Below are positions 15,340 through 26,267 of a stretch of DNA of 64,000 nucleotides, one piece after another. The stretch is from Blastococcus haudaquaticus (GTDB taxonomy: Bacteria > Actinomycetota > Actinomycetes > Mycobacteriales > Geodermatophilaceae). Below the pieces are notes generated by a model. It did no database searches and had not been told where the DNA came from. It worked only from the letters and a program-made list of their open reading frames with translations. The stretch lies in the NCBI RefSeq assembly GCF_900230285.1, contig NZ_OCNK01000001.1, forward strand, positions 496,001 to 560,000. Reading direction: 5' to 3'. Within the stretch, counting starts at the first letter, position 1; each line of letters starts with the position of its first letter. The position numbers were made by a program, and so were the translations under genes.

Positions 15340-15637
15340 CTACAGCGAGTTCCCGACCACGCCGACGGCCTGGCAGGAGGCGCAGCTGCGGGACTGGCAG
15401 ACCGTGACCCCCCTGTCCACCGAGGACGCGCCGGAGCCGGAGCGGCGGCGGTCGGTCGACCTGGGTGCGCTGATCCCGGGCGTGCTGTTCATCGCCCTGG
15501 CGGTCGTGGCGATGGCCGGCGTCGACCTGCCGTTCGGCTTCTGGGAGGACGGCGGCTTCGTCTGGATCCTGCTCATCGGCGGCGGGATCGCGCTGCTGGT
15601 GTCGGAGCTGAAGAAGTCCCGGCGGCGCCGGACCTGA
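15332..15637 (+). CDS. Small two-helix membrane protein
   Basis: 101 residues, GTG start inside the end of the PspC gene (GTGGCTGACTAC). A 45-residue polar N-terminus leads into two hydrophobic helices (about 45-65 and 76-92) separated by a short FGFWEDGG loop, and the chain ends in a basic KKSRRRRT tail, so both ends face the cytoplasm. I do not recognise a named family. The overlap and co-direction make it a likely accessory subunit of the PspC protein. Confidence 0.7.
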   Translation: MADYSEFPTTPTAWQEAQLRDWQTVTPLSTEDAPEPERRRSVDLGALIPGVLFIALAVVAMAGVDLPFGFWEDGGFVWILLIGGGIALLVSELKKSRRRRT

Positions 15638-15656
15638 CCGGCGGAGCGGACGTCAC

Positions 15657-15690
15657 GAGGGCCCGGGGAGCGAACGCTCCCCGGGCCCTC
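15657..15690 (+). terminator. Terminator after the PspC operon
   Basis: GAGGGCCCGGGGAGC and GCTCCCCGGGCCCTC form a perfect 15-bp stem with a GAAC tetraloop, 20 bp after the last stop. There is no T-run. Confidence 0.8.
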
Positions 15691-15756
15691 CGTCGTGCAC
15701 GGGGCCCTCGGTCCGCGCGCAGGGAACCCGGCGGCACCGTCGGGCGTGCAGAGGAC

Positions 15757-16518
15757 GTGCAGCGCACCGCACTCTTCCTCGCCGCCGCCCTGGCGCTCGC
15801 CGCCTGCGGTGGGGGGAGCGGCACCGCCGCCCCCGGCGTCGTCGGGGAGTGGGAGTTCGCCGGTGGGACGGCGGACGGCGCGGACCTCCCCCGGCCGGCC
15901 GGTGCCCGCGCGACGCTCGACCTCACGGGCGAGGAGGCTCGCGGCACCGCCTTCTGCAACCACTGGTTCTCGTCCTACCGGCTCGACGGCTCGTCGTTCG
16001 TCCTGGACGGGATCGGCAGTACGGAGATGGGCTGCGAGCCCGACGTGATGACGGCGGAGAGCGCCTTCCTCGCCGCCCTCGGGGACGTGGACAGCGCCGC
16101 GGTGGACGGCGGGGACCTGCTGCTCACCGGGAACGGCGTGGAGCTGCGCTTCACCCCCGTCGCGCCGGTCCCCGACAGCCCGCTCGAAGGCACCCGCTGG
16201 GTGTTGGAGACCGTGGTCGAGGGCCAGACCGCGTCCTCGACCGTCGGTGACCCCGCCGTCCTGCTGCTCGGCGCCGACCGCCGTGCGGAGGCCTCGACCG
16301 GTTGCCGGACGATCACCGGCACCTGGCTCGTCGAGGACGGGTCCCTGGTCATCGACGACCTGCTCGGCGACGGGGCGACGTGCCCGCCCGACCTGGCCCC
16401 CCAGGATGCCGCCGTGCAGGCCGTCCTGCAGAGCGGCCCGACACTGCAGATCGAGGAGGTCCGGCTGACCCTCACCGCCGACGACGGCCGGGAACTCGTC
16501 TACCGGGCAGAGAGCTGA
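15757..16518 (+). CDS. Lipoprotein with two META (HslJ-like) domains
   Basis: 253 residues. The GTG start gives an N-terminal hydrophobic stretch ending in the lipobox LAAC, with Cys17 as lipidation site. Two META/DUF306-like repeats follow: about 25-135 (GEWEFAGG...AFCNHWFSSYRLDG...MGCEPDVMTAESAFLAALG) and about 140-253 (GTRWVLETV...STGCRTITGTWLVEDG...TCPPDLAPQDAAVQAVL). Each carries two Cys at matching places, likely disulfides outside the membrane. META proteins such as HslJ are linked to stress or novobiocin resistance, but no biochemical role is established. The last 19 bp overlap the convergent hydrolase gene. Confidence 0.8.
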   Translation: MQRTALFLAAALALAACGGGSGTAAPGVVGEWEFAGGTADGADLPRPAGARATLDLTGEEARGTAFCNHWFSSYRLDGSSFVLDGIGSTEMGCEPDVMTAESAFLAALGDVDSAAVDGGDLLLTGNGVELRFTPVAPVPDSPLEGTRWVLETVVEGQTASSTVGDPAVLLLGADRRAEASTGCRTITGTWLVEDGSLVIDDLLGDGATCPPDLAPQDAAVQAVLQSGPTLQIEEVRLTLTADDGRELVYRAES

Positions 16519-17099
16519 CCGTCGACGGCTGCGCAGAACGTCAGTGCCCGCCCCCACAGCAACTCGGTCGCCGACGCATCGAACTCGTCCGGGAGGCTCG
16601 GGTCGGTGAACAGGTGGCCACTTCCCGGGTAGTCGAAGACCTCGACCGACGCGCCTGACGCCCGCACGTCCGCCAGGAAGGCGTCGTTCCACTCCTGGTG
16701 GCGCAGCGGGTCCGTCTCAGCGGCGTGCAGCTGCACCGGGACCCCGGACGGCCAGGCGGTCGCGCCCAGCATCGCCACAGGGAGGGCGCCGGAGAACATG
16801 AGCGCGCCCGAGCACCGCCCCTGGACGGCCACGTACTCGGCCATGCCCGCACCGTTCGAGAAGCCGGCGGCCACGAAGCCGTCGGGAAGATCCGCGACCC
16901 CGTCGAGAGCTGCCGCCATGAGGGCCGGAAACCCGATGGAGTCCACGTGGGCGCCGGCCTCGGCGTAGTCGTCGAAGACGCGCCCGTCGTACTGGTCGAC
17001 CACCCGGACCTGGTGGCCCGCGGCGCGCAACCTGTCGGCGGCGTCGAGGACCCCGCGGCGGACTCCGAGCACGGAATGGAAGAGAGCGATCGTCGTCAT
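16500..17099 (-). CDS. Dienelactone-hydrolase-like protein
   Basis: 199 residues from the ATG at 17099. The fold signature runs IALFHSVLGVRRGVLDAADRL, VVDQYDG, then AAGFSNGAGMAEY: the usual DLH nucleophile elbow GxCxGG/GxSxGG is GFSNGAG, giving Ser90. An Asp-containing TDPLRHQEWN and His in GSGHLFTDPS complete the triad. DLH proteins hydrolyse dienelactones or other small esters; the substrate here is unknown. It is divergent from a WYL regulator with a perfect 7-6-7 palindrome between, so it is probably that regulator's target. Its 3' end overlaps the META lipoprotein gene. Confidence 0.8.
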   Translation of the reverse strand: MTTIALFHSVLGVRRGVLDAADRLRAAGHQVRVVDQYDGRVFDDYAEAGAHVDSIGFPALMAAALDGVADLPDGFVAAGFSNGAGMAEYVAVQGRCSGALMFSGALPVAMLGATAWPSGVPVQLHAAETDPLRHQEWNDAFLADVRASGASVEVFDYPGSGHLFTDPSLPDEFDASATELLWGRALTFCAAVDGQLSAR

Positions 17100-17121
17100 G
17101 GACGGACCATCGCGTGGCCTC

Positions 17122-17141
17122 GGTGACACCGTCCTGTCACC
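17122..17141. promoter_or_regulatory. Operator palindrome between DLH gene and WYL regulator
   Basis: GGTGACA, six bases, TGTCACC: a perfect inverted repeat centred in the 63-bp divergent spacer, 23 bp from the hydrolase start and 22 bp from the regulator start. Its position fits a shared operator for the WYL regulator. Confidence 0.6.
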
Positions 17142-17162
17142 GTCTCATGCCACGATCCGGAC

Positions 17163-17849
17163 GTGAACCGCACGGACCGGATGCATGCCGTCTCCGAGGA
17201 GCTCCGCCGCGCGGGCAGCCGCGGGCGCACTGCCCAGCGACTCGCCGAGTGGCTGGAGGTCTCACCGCGGACGATCAAGCGGGACGTCTCCGCACTCCAG
17301 CAGGCCGGCGTTCCGATCTGGGCGACCGGTGGACCGGGCGGCGGTTACGTCCTCGACGCCGTTGCGACGCTCCCGCCGGTGAACCTGACCCCGGCCCAGG
17401 CGGTGGCGGTCGCCGTGGCCCTGGCCGGAGCCCCGGACGCCCCGTTCGCCGTGGACGGCCGTGCGGCACTCGAGAAGATCCTGGACGTGCTGGGCCCCGG
17501 CGCTCGGGGCGACGCCGAACGGCTCGGTTCCCGCGTGTGGGTGCGGGAGCCGCGGCACCGGCGGTCCCCTGCGGCCGCCGTCGTCGAGGAGGCGCTGCTG
17601 CGCCGCCGCGTCCTGGCCATCCGTTACCGCGGAGGATCCGGCGAGGTGACGCGGCGTCGGGTGGAACCGGTCTTCCTCGCCCGGCCCGGGACCCACTGGC
17701 AGCTGGCCGCCTGGTGCCGCGAGCGTCAGGCGCCGCGCTGGTTCCGCTGGGACCGGATCGAGGCCGCGGACCTCACCACCGAGACCGCGCCGGACCACGA
17801 CCCGGCCATCTTCGGCACGCCGCCCGAGGACGCGCGTGCCGTCAGGTGA
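17163..17849 (+). CDS. YafY-type transcriptional regulator (HTH + WYL)
   Basis: 228 residues, GTG start. An HTH_11/DeoR-like winged helix occupies 1-60 (AQRLAEWLEVSPRTIKRDVSALQQAGVPIWATGGPGGGY), followed by an effector-binding WYL domain (about 135-215, AIRYRGGSGEVTRRRVEPVFLARPGTHWQLAAWCRERQ). The usual W-Y-L triplet is 'WQLAAW' here. WYL domains bind small ligands or nucleic acid and regulate adjacent genes. A CACGAT hexamer ends six bases before the GTG. It is the last normal-GC gene before the low-GC island. Confidence 0.85.
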   Translation: MNRTDRMHAVSEELRRAGSRGRTAQRLAEWLEVSPRTIKRDVSALQQAGVPIWATGGPGGGYVLDAVATLPPVNLTPAQAVAVAVALAGAPDAPFAVDGRAALEKILDVLGPGARGDAERLGSRVWVREPRHRRSPAAAVVEEALLRRRVLAIRYRGGSGEVTRRRVEPVFLARPGTHWQLAAWCRERQAPRWFRWDRIEAADLTTETAPDHDPAIFGTPPEDARAVR

Positions 17850-17869
17850 CGTCATGGAGCGGCCTCTCG

Positions 17870-20560
17870 CGGAGGATCGCGCCAGTCTCCGAGGCTTGGA
17901 AGGCGACAGAAGTCCGGTGCCCACGGAAGGGTACCGGGCGGCTCGCCCTTGCGAAGAAAGGGTGACATAGGCATACCTGTGCAAGCAGTTTGAACCATGC
18001 CAAGGTTTTCGCGAACTAAGAGCCAGGCACTTCGCTCACTAGAGGCAACTTCTCCCCGACCGCTTCAGCGGCCAAGTCGTCGTCCGCAATCTCCAGGAAT
18101 GGCCGGAACGCTGGGTGGATGCGATAGCGCGCCGGGCTGCCTCGCTCCGCGCTAAGGCGTCGAGCCAATGCCCTATGCTTCTTTTCCGACGTCTCATCAC
18201 TAAAATACTCGTAAATGTCGTCTCCGACTTCCAACCCGAGGAACGAAGAGCGAAGGAGCGTGCCGGTTAGCTTCTCGAGGTCCGAGGCTTCGTCCCTACG
18301 CAACACGGCGGCGAGTTGATCGGACGACAGCGTCGCCGTTCCGCCAGCGAAGTCGAACAACAGGTCGGCAAGCCCTGCCTCGGGGTCACTCTCTACCACC
18401 AACGCTTCGAATGCGAACTGCGAGTATGCCCGCTCACCCCCCACAACGTCGGCCTCCTCCACCCGGGAGTGGCGACTATTGGTCGCCTCGAGGAGTGCGG
18501 CATTACACAGATAGACAAGGTCTCGAGGGCGAGGAAGAACCCGCCAGAGCATGTACTCGCGCGCCGCCATTCCCCGAACCGTTGGACTAAAAAGGCGTTT
18601 CCACAGCAAAGGTCCGTCTGCGTCTGTGACCGCTGCGTAGCGATCCTCAATCACACGTGACAGGAGTTGCCGGTCAGGCCATCGGATTTGCAGCACATCC
18701 ATCTTGTCGGGTTCGCGCGCGTGCCGCAAAACCATACTGAAGATGTCCGCTCGCAGGAACACGGTGAGAGTCACATTTACTTTCGCGCGCCAAGCGTTCT
18801 CGCGAGAGAAGTCGCGGGCTACATGCCCAACGGCCGACAAGAGTCCGAAGATAACTCGAGAAAGACGCTCGTAATCAGCCCCCCGCTCCCACGCTTTGTC
18901 GAGATTGTCAATCAGTAGAGCAACTCTCTCCCTGGAGCCAAGCGCCTCACCGATGAGCCGCCGCATGTCTCGGAGCGTCGATGTATGCAACTGTTCATTT
19001 AGAAAATTCCTGACATTGCCAACACCGTCGGGCATAGATGGAAGTCCCGCGAGCAAATCCTGAACTACCCCTTCAAGGCGGACTGCCATGTCTTGCTCTA
19101 GCCCCACGCCCAGGTCTTCTAGGTAGGCCCGCAGCGCGTCCATCGCAGACCCGGAAGCGATCCCGGCAGGTTTGCCTTCCGCTTCCCTCACCGCCGCGGC
19201 CGCGATCTCACAGTGAAGTAGGTACTCCCACAGACCGTTCAGGAAATAATCTGCTTCACCCCTTTCTGGCAGCATATCCAGAACTTCGAGCAAGCTCTCG
19301 AGCTCATAACCGGTTGGCTTTATAACGGTCACGAGGTTTCGCTTGTCCCTGCCCAGTTCGGCAGCCGCCTGGAGCATTGTCGCCGTCTTGCCCGTACCCT
19401 TCCGGCCAACGAAGATCCCTGTGCCGCCCTGCCTGCGGATGACCCGCGCGTACTCGGCTGTGGGAACGAAGTAATCATTGAGCTCGTCGGCTTCATACTC
19501 CGCGACATATTCCCCCAACGCGAGCGGGAGACCGAGCGCCTCGTGCAGTCTCGCCGGAGTGGAACCCGCCTGAGTAGGGAGATCGTCCAACCAGGTATTC
19601 AACCTGTTCTGGACATCTCTTACTGACGCAAATTTGTAGAGCAAGTCCTGATAGTCGATCGGCGGGTCGAATGTATCCTCTGCGAGCATCAGCAGCGGAC
19701 GACCGAGACCGGCTACCATGCCGGCCACCAAGCTCGCCCGAGCATTGTGTATAGCGGACCTCGTCCGCTGCAGGCCCACCATGTACACGAGCGAGGCCGA
19801 GGAGCGGTGAATCATCTCCGCGTAGTAGCTAAGGGGAGCGTAACCCCTCTCATCTTCATCCGAACGCAGAACAGCCAGGTTTTTCCGCTTACTTAGCTCA
19901 CGATCAATTGTTCTAGGTGCATCCCCTCGCAACCGAGTAGGAAAGTAGAACAACGTTCGTGGATCCACGCCAAATCGGAAGTCCTTCTGAAGGTGGTCCC
20001 AGAGGAGCTCTCGACCATCTAGGTCCGGGCGTTCCTTCGAGTAGCCCGCTGCGATTAGTTCCGAGTCGCCCTGATAATTGAAGTAGCCAATGGAACTAAG
20101 TATGCCGAAGGATTTCCAGTTCTTAACGGCATTCTCGTCGGTGCCATCCAAAAGAAGCCAGACGCGCTTTCTTTTTGCGATCGCGTATCCGACCTCGTAC
20201 AAGACGTTTTGATTCAACGAGCCGATCTCGGCCACGACTACTTCGGCTGTTTCAATGGCCTGTTGAATCTCGCCGATCATGACTCGCCCACCAACCTGCA
20301 GATCCTGCCAGGTGCGAGTCATTAGCCGAGTGCGGGAACCGATCAGCCCAGCACCAGCCCGGATAGTCTCAGCTTGAAGGCTAGGACTTCCCGGATAGGC
20401 AAAGAAGACGGACTTGGCAGCTGCGGTCGCCATGCCGTCATCCTTCAGCAAAAGGAGGGCTCTGTCATGAGCAGACTCAGGATTGCCATGTCAGCGCACC
20501 CCGCCCGTGCTACTGCTGCTCAGAGTCCGGGTTTTGGTCCCCGCGATACGTCAACCGGCA
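17870..20560. other. Low-GC, foreign-looking one-gene island
   Basis: Base composition falls to roughly 50-60% GC by eye, with AT-rich runs and rare codons, while both flanks exceed 70%. The segment holds only the 805-codon ATPase gene plus short spacers. I found no integrase, transposase, tRNA or clear direct repeat at its ends (around 17.87-18.0 and 20.45-20.56 kb), so the route of entry is not visible. Boundaries are approximate. Confidence 0.65.
18016..20433 (-). CDS. Large P-loop ATPase with N-terminal deoxyribosyltransferase/TIR-like domains
   Basis: 805 residues from the ATG at 20433, which has GAAGGA seven bases upstream; a TTG 18 bp further up is weaker. Residues 8-100 resemble the nucleoside-2-deoxyribosyltransferase/TIR-like fold (VFFAYPGS..., IETAEVVVAEIG, NQNVLYEVGYAIAKRKRVWLLLDG). 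Residues about 200-255 repeat the pattern (MIHRSSASLVYMVG...AGMVAGLGRPLLMLAED) in weaker form. The ATPase follows: Walker A GRKGTGKT (343-350), Walker B VALLIDNLDKAW (504-515), a sensor-like FLRADIF (559-565) and RPRDLVYLCNAAL (635-647). I recall such proteins as the 'P-loop ATPase, Sll1717' family; the architecture resembles STAND-type immune proteins. There is no partner gene; it follows guaA on the same strand by 131 bp. A defence role is inference. Confidence 0.75.
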   Translation of the reverse strand: MATAAAKSVFFAYPGSPSLQAETIRAGAGLIGSRTRLMTRTWQDLQVGGRVMIGEIQQAIETAEVVVAEIGSLNQNVLYEVGYAIAKRKRVWLLLDGTDENAVKNWKSFGILSSIGYFNYQGDSELIAAGYSKERPDLDGRELLWDHLQKDFRFGVDPRTLFYFPTRLRGDAPRTIDRELSKRKNLAVLRSDEDERGYAPLSYYAEMIHRSSASLVYMVGLQRTRSAIHNARASLVAGMVAGLGRPLLMLAEDTFDPPIDYQDLLYKFASVRDVQNRLNTWLDDLPTQAGSTPARLHEALGLPLALGEYVAEYEADELNDYFVPTAEYARVIRRQGGTGIFVGRKGTGKTATMLQAAAELGRDKRNLVTVIKPTGYELESLLEVLDMLPERGEADYFLNGLWEYLLHCEIAAAAVREAEGKPAGIASGSAMDALRAYLEDLGVGLEQDMAVRLEGVVQDLLAGLPSMPDGVGNVRNFLNEQLHTSTLRDMRRLIGEALGSRERVALLIDNLDKAWERGADYERLSRVIFGLLSAVGHVARDFSRENAWRAKVNVTLTVFLRADIFSMVLRHAREPDKMDVLQIRWPDRQLLSRVIEDRYAAVTDADGPLLWKRLFSPTVRGMAAREYMLWRVLPRPRDLVYLCNAALLEATNSRHSRVEEADVVGGERAYSQFAFEALVVESDPEAGLADLLFDFAGGTATLSSDQLAAVLRRDEASDLEKLTGTLLRSSFLGLEVGDDIYEYFSDETSEKKHRALARRLSAERGSPARYRIHPAFRPFLEIADDDLAAEAVGEKLPLVSEVPGS

Positions 20561-20564
20561 TCGC

Positions 20565-22127
20565 TCACTCCCACTCGATCGTTCCCGGCGGCTTGCTGGT
20601 GACGTCGAGGGTGACCCGGTTGACCTCGTGCACCTCGTTCGTGATGCGCGTGGAGATCCTCGCCAGCACGTCGTAGGGCAGCCGCGTCCAGTCGGCGGTC
20701 ATGGCGTCCTCGCTGGACACCGGCCGCAGCACGATCGGGTGCCCGTAGGTCCGCCCGTCGCCCTGCACGCCGACCGACCGGACGTCGGCGAGCAGCACGA
20801 CGGGGCACTGCCAGATCTCGCGGTCCAGCTTCGCCGCGGTCAGCTCGGCCCGGACGATCGCGTCGGCCTTGCGCAGGATGTCCAGCCGCTCCTGGGTCAC
20901 CTCGCCGACGATGCGGATGCCGAGGCCAGGTCCGGGGAACGGCTGGCGCCACACCATCGACTCGGGCAGGCCGAGCTGCAGCCCCACCTCGCGGACCTCG
21001 TCCTTGAACAGCGTCCGCAGCGGCTCGACCAGCGCGAACTGCAGGTCCTCGGGGAGCCCGCCGACGTTGTGGTGGCTCTTGATGTTCGCCGTCCCCGTAC
21101 CGCCACCGGACTCGACGACGTCGGGGTAGAGCGTGCCCTGCACGAGGAAGTCGACGGTGTCGCCGTGCTCCTTGGCGTCGCCGACGACGTCGAGTGCGGC
21201 CTGCTCGAACACCCGGATGAACTCCCGGCCGATGATCTTCCGCTTCTCCTCGGGGTCGGAGACCCCGGCGAGCGCGCCCAGGAACTGCTCCCGGGCGTCG
21301 ACGACCCGCAGGTCCACTCCGGTGACCGCGACGAAGTCGCGCTCGATCTGCTCGGTCTCGCCCTCGCGCATCAGCCCGTGGTCGACGTAGACGCAGGTGA
21401 GGCGGTCACCGATCGCCCGCTGCACCAGCGCGGCGGCGACGGCGGAGTCGACCCCGCCGGACAGCGCGCACAGCGCCCGTCCCTCGCCGATCTGCTCGCG
21501 GATCCGCTCCACCTGCTCCTCGACGACGTTGGCCATCGTCCAGGTGGGCTCGAGACCGGCGATGTCGAACAGGAAGTGCTCGAGGACCGTCTGCCCGTGG
21601 GCGGTGTGCCGGACCTCGGGGTGGAACTGCACGCCGGCGAGCCTGCGGTCGACGTCCTCGAACGCGGCCACCGGCGCGCCGGTGGACGTCGCGGTGACGG
21701 TGAACCCGGGGGGCGCCTCGCTGACGGCGTCCCCGTGGCTCATCCACACGTTCTGCTCGATCGGGAGGGAGCCGAACAGCCGGCCCTCGGTGGTGACGGT
21801 CAGGGGCGTGCCGCCGTACTCGCGGTCGCCGGTGTGCGCGACGGAGCCGCCGAGGCTCTGCGCCATGGCCTGGAAGCCGTAGCAGATGCCGAAGGCCGGG
21901 ACCCCGGACTCGAAGAGCGTGGGGTCCACCTGCGGGGCGCCGGGCGCGTAGACGCTCGACGGCCCACCGGAGAGCACGATCGCCGCGGGCTTGCGGGCGA
22001 CGATCTCCTCGGCCGGGACGTCGGAGGCGACGATCTCGGAGTAGACGCCGGCCTCGCGGATCCGCCGGGCGATCAGCTGGGCGTACTGCGCTCCGAAGTC
22101 GACGACGAGGACGGTCGGGAAGTCCAT
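20565..22127 (-). CDS. guaA: GMP synthase (glutamine-hydrolysing)
   Basis: 520 residues. It amidates XMP to GMP using glutamine and ATP. The N-terminal class-I amidotransferase has Cys82 ([10 protein letters not shown]) and the His/Glu pair in QFHPEV. The ATP-pyrophosphatase domain carries the P-loop SGGVDSAV near residue 222, and the dimerisation domain ends with the family C-terminus (KPPGTIEWE). Its ATG overlaps the last base of the guaB3 stop, so guaB-guaB3-guaA form one operon for guanine nucleotides. The low-GC ATPase gene lies 131 bp downstream on the same strand. Confidence 0.98.
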   Translation of the reverse strand: MDFPTVLVVDFGAQYAQLIARRIREAGVYSEIVASDVPAEEIVARKPAAIVLSGGPSSVYAPGAPQVDPTLFESGVPAFGICYGFQAMAQSLGGSVAHTGDREYGGTPLTVTTEGRLFGSLPIEQNVWMSHGDAVSEAPPGFTVTATSTGAPVAAFEDVDRRLAGVQFHPEVRHTAHGQTVLEHFLFDIAGLEPTWTMANVVEEQVERIREQIGEGRALCALSGGVDSAVAAALVQRAIGDRLTCVYVDHGLMREGETEQIERDFVAVTGVDLRVVDAREQFLGALAGVSDPEEKRKIIGREFIRVFEQAALDVVGDAKEHGDTVDFLVQGTLYPDVVESGGGTGTANIKSHHNVGGLPEDLQFALVEPLRTLFKDEVREVGLQLGLPESMVWRQPFPGPGLGIRIVGEVTQERLDILRKADAIVRAELTAAKLDREIWQCPVVLLADVRSVGVQGDGRTYGHPIVLRPVSSEDAMTADWTRLPYDVLARISTRITNEVHEVNRVTLDVTSKPPGTIEWE

Positions 22128-23275
22128 CAGTCCGCCCGACCGCCGATGGCTCCGCCGAGTACCAGGTCCACCCGCTGGAACTCCTTGAGATCGCGGTAGC
22201 CGGTCTTGGCCATCGTCCGGGCGAGCGCGCCGAAGAGGTTGGTGCGCCCGTCGGAGGTGTCCGCCGGGCCGAGCAGCACCTGCTCCAGCGTCGCGACCGG
22301 GCTGATCGGCGCGGACGTGCCACCGCGCGGCAGGCGCGGGTGTGCGGCGACGGAGTCCCACCAGATGCCCCCGGCCGGCGCCTCCGCGGCGATGCGCAGC
22401 GGCTCCCCCAGCTGGACGGCGTCGGCACCGCAGGCCAGCGCCCGCGCGATGGCGCCGCTGGTCTCGATGCGGCCGTTGGCGATGACGTGCACGTACCGGC
22501 CGCCGGTCTCGTCGAGGTAGTCGCGGCGGGCGGCTGCGGCGTCGGCGATGGCACTGGCCAGCGGCACCCGGATGCCCAGGACGTCGTCGCTGGTGGAGAA
22601 GCTGTCCGCACCCACGCCGACGATGACGCCGGCCGCGCCGGTCCGCATGAGGTGCAGCGCCGTCGTGTAGTTCGCCGCCCCGCCGACGATCACGGGGACG
22701 TCGAGGTCGGCGATGAACTGCTTGAGGTTCAGGGCATCGCCCTGCGTCGTCACGTGCTCGGCCGAGACGATCGTGCCCTGGATGACCAGCAGGTCGACCC
22801 CGGCCTTCAGCGCCGCCGGGGCGAGCTGCTCGGTGTGCTGCGGGGACACCCGCACCGCCGTCGTCGCCCCGGCGTCGCGCATCTCGCGGATGCGCTCGGC
22901 GATCAGCTCCGGCTTCACCGGCTCGCAGTAGACGTCCTGGAGCAGGGCCAGCGGCGGCGCTCCCTCGCCCGCGGCGTCGCGGAGCTTGCGGAAGACCGGC
23001 TCGGGGTCCGCGTAGCGGGTCCACAGGCCTTCGGCGTTGAGGACGCCCAGGCCGCCGGCCCGACCCACGGCGATCGCCGTCGCCGGGCTGACCACGGCGT
23101 CGGACGGGCTGGTGACCAGCGGGATGCCGAAGCGGAAGGCGTCGATCTGCCAGGCCGTCGAGACGTCGTCGACGTCGCGGGTGCGCCGGGACGGGACGAT
23201 CGAGACCTCGTCGAGGTCGTAGCCCCGGCGGGCGAACCTGTTGAGACCGATCTCGACGGTGTCGCGTGCGCTCAT
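22127..23275 (-). CDS. guaB3: GuaB3-type IMP dehydrogenase/GMP reductase-related protein
   Basis: 382 residues, an IMPDH-like TIM barrel without CBS domains, of the actinobacterial GuaB3 group ([19 protein letters not shown] at the N-terminus). In true IMPDH the active-site loop reads GxGSxCxTR; here residues 220-232 are [13 protein letters not shown], with no catalytic Cys. The C-terminal nucleotide-binding part ([24 protein letters not shown]) is intact. M. tuberculosis GuaB3 likewise, as I recall, lacks the Cys and is dispensable, whereas cyanobacterial GuaB3 has been reported as GMP reductase. It lies one base after guaB and overlaps guaA. The reaction, if any, is uncertain. Confidence 0.9.
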   Translation of the reverse strand: MSARDTVEIGLNRFARRGYDLDEVSIVPSRRTRDVDDVSTAWQIDAFRFGIPLVTSPSDAVVSPATAIAVGRAGGLGVLNAEGLWTRYADPEPVFRKLRDAAGEGAPPLALLQDVYCEPVKPELIAERIREMRDAGATTAVRVSPQHTEQLAPAALKAGVDLLVIQGTIVSAEHVTTQGDALNLKQFIADLDVPVIVGGAANYTTALHLMRTGAAGVIVGVGADSFSTSDDVLGIRVPLASAIADAAAARRDYLDETGGRYVHVIANGRIETSGAIARALACGADAVQLGEPLRIAAEAPAGGIWWDSVAAHPRLPRGGTSAPISPVATLEQVLLGPADTSDGRTNLFGALARTMAKTGYRDLKEFQRVDLVLGGAIGGRAD

Positions 23276-23276
23276 G

Positions 23277-26188
<2,912 letters not shown>

Positions 26189-26208
26189 GTCCGCGCCCGC
26201 ACACGCCA

Positions 26209-26242
26209 GAGGGCGGTCATCCGGCTGTGGATGACCGCCCTC
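26209..26242. terminator. Bidirectional terminator between clpP and the BldM-like gene
   Basis: GAGGGCGGTCATCC and GGATGACCGCCCTC form a perfect 14-bp stem with a six-base loop, in the 79-bp spacer between two convergent genes. Confidence 0.8.
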
Positions 26243-26267
26243 CGGCGTAACGGGGCGCCGTCGGCGC

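Noticed and set aside
17850-20564. Attachment sites, integrase or tRNA at the borders of the low-GC island
   Set aside because: Looked for direct repeats or tRNA ends on both sides and found none convincing; no mobile-element gene in the window.
20565-23024. Apparent guaB3-guaA fusion frame
   Set aside because: The frame of guaA merely stays open upstream; GuaB3 lies in a different frame and both genes have normal starts and stops overlapping by one base.
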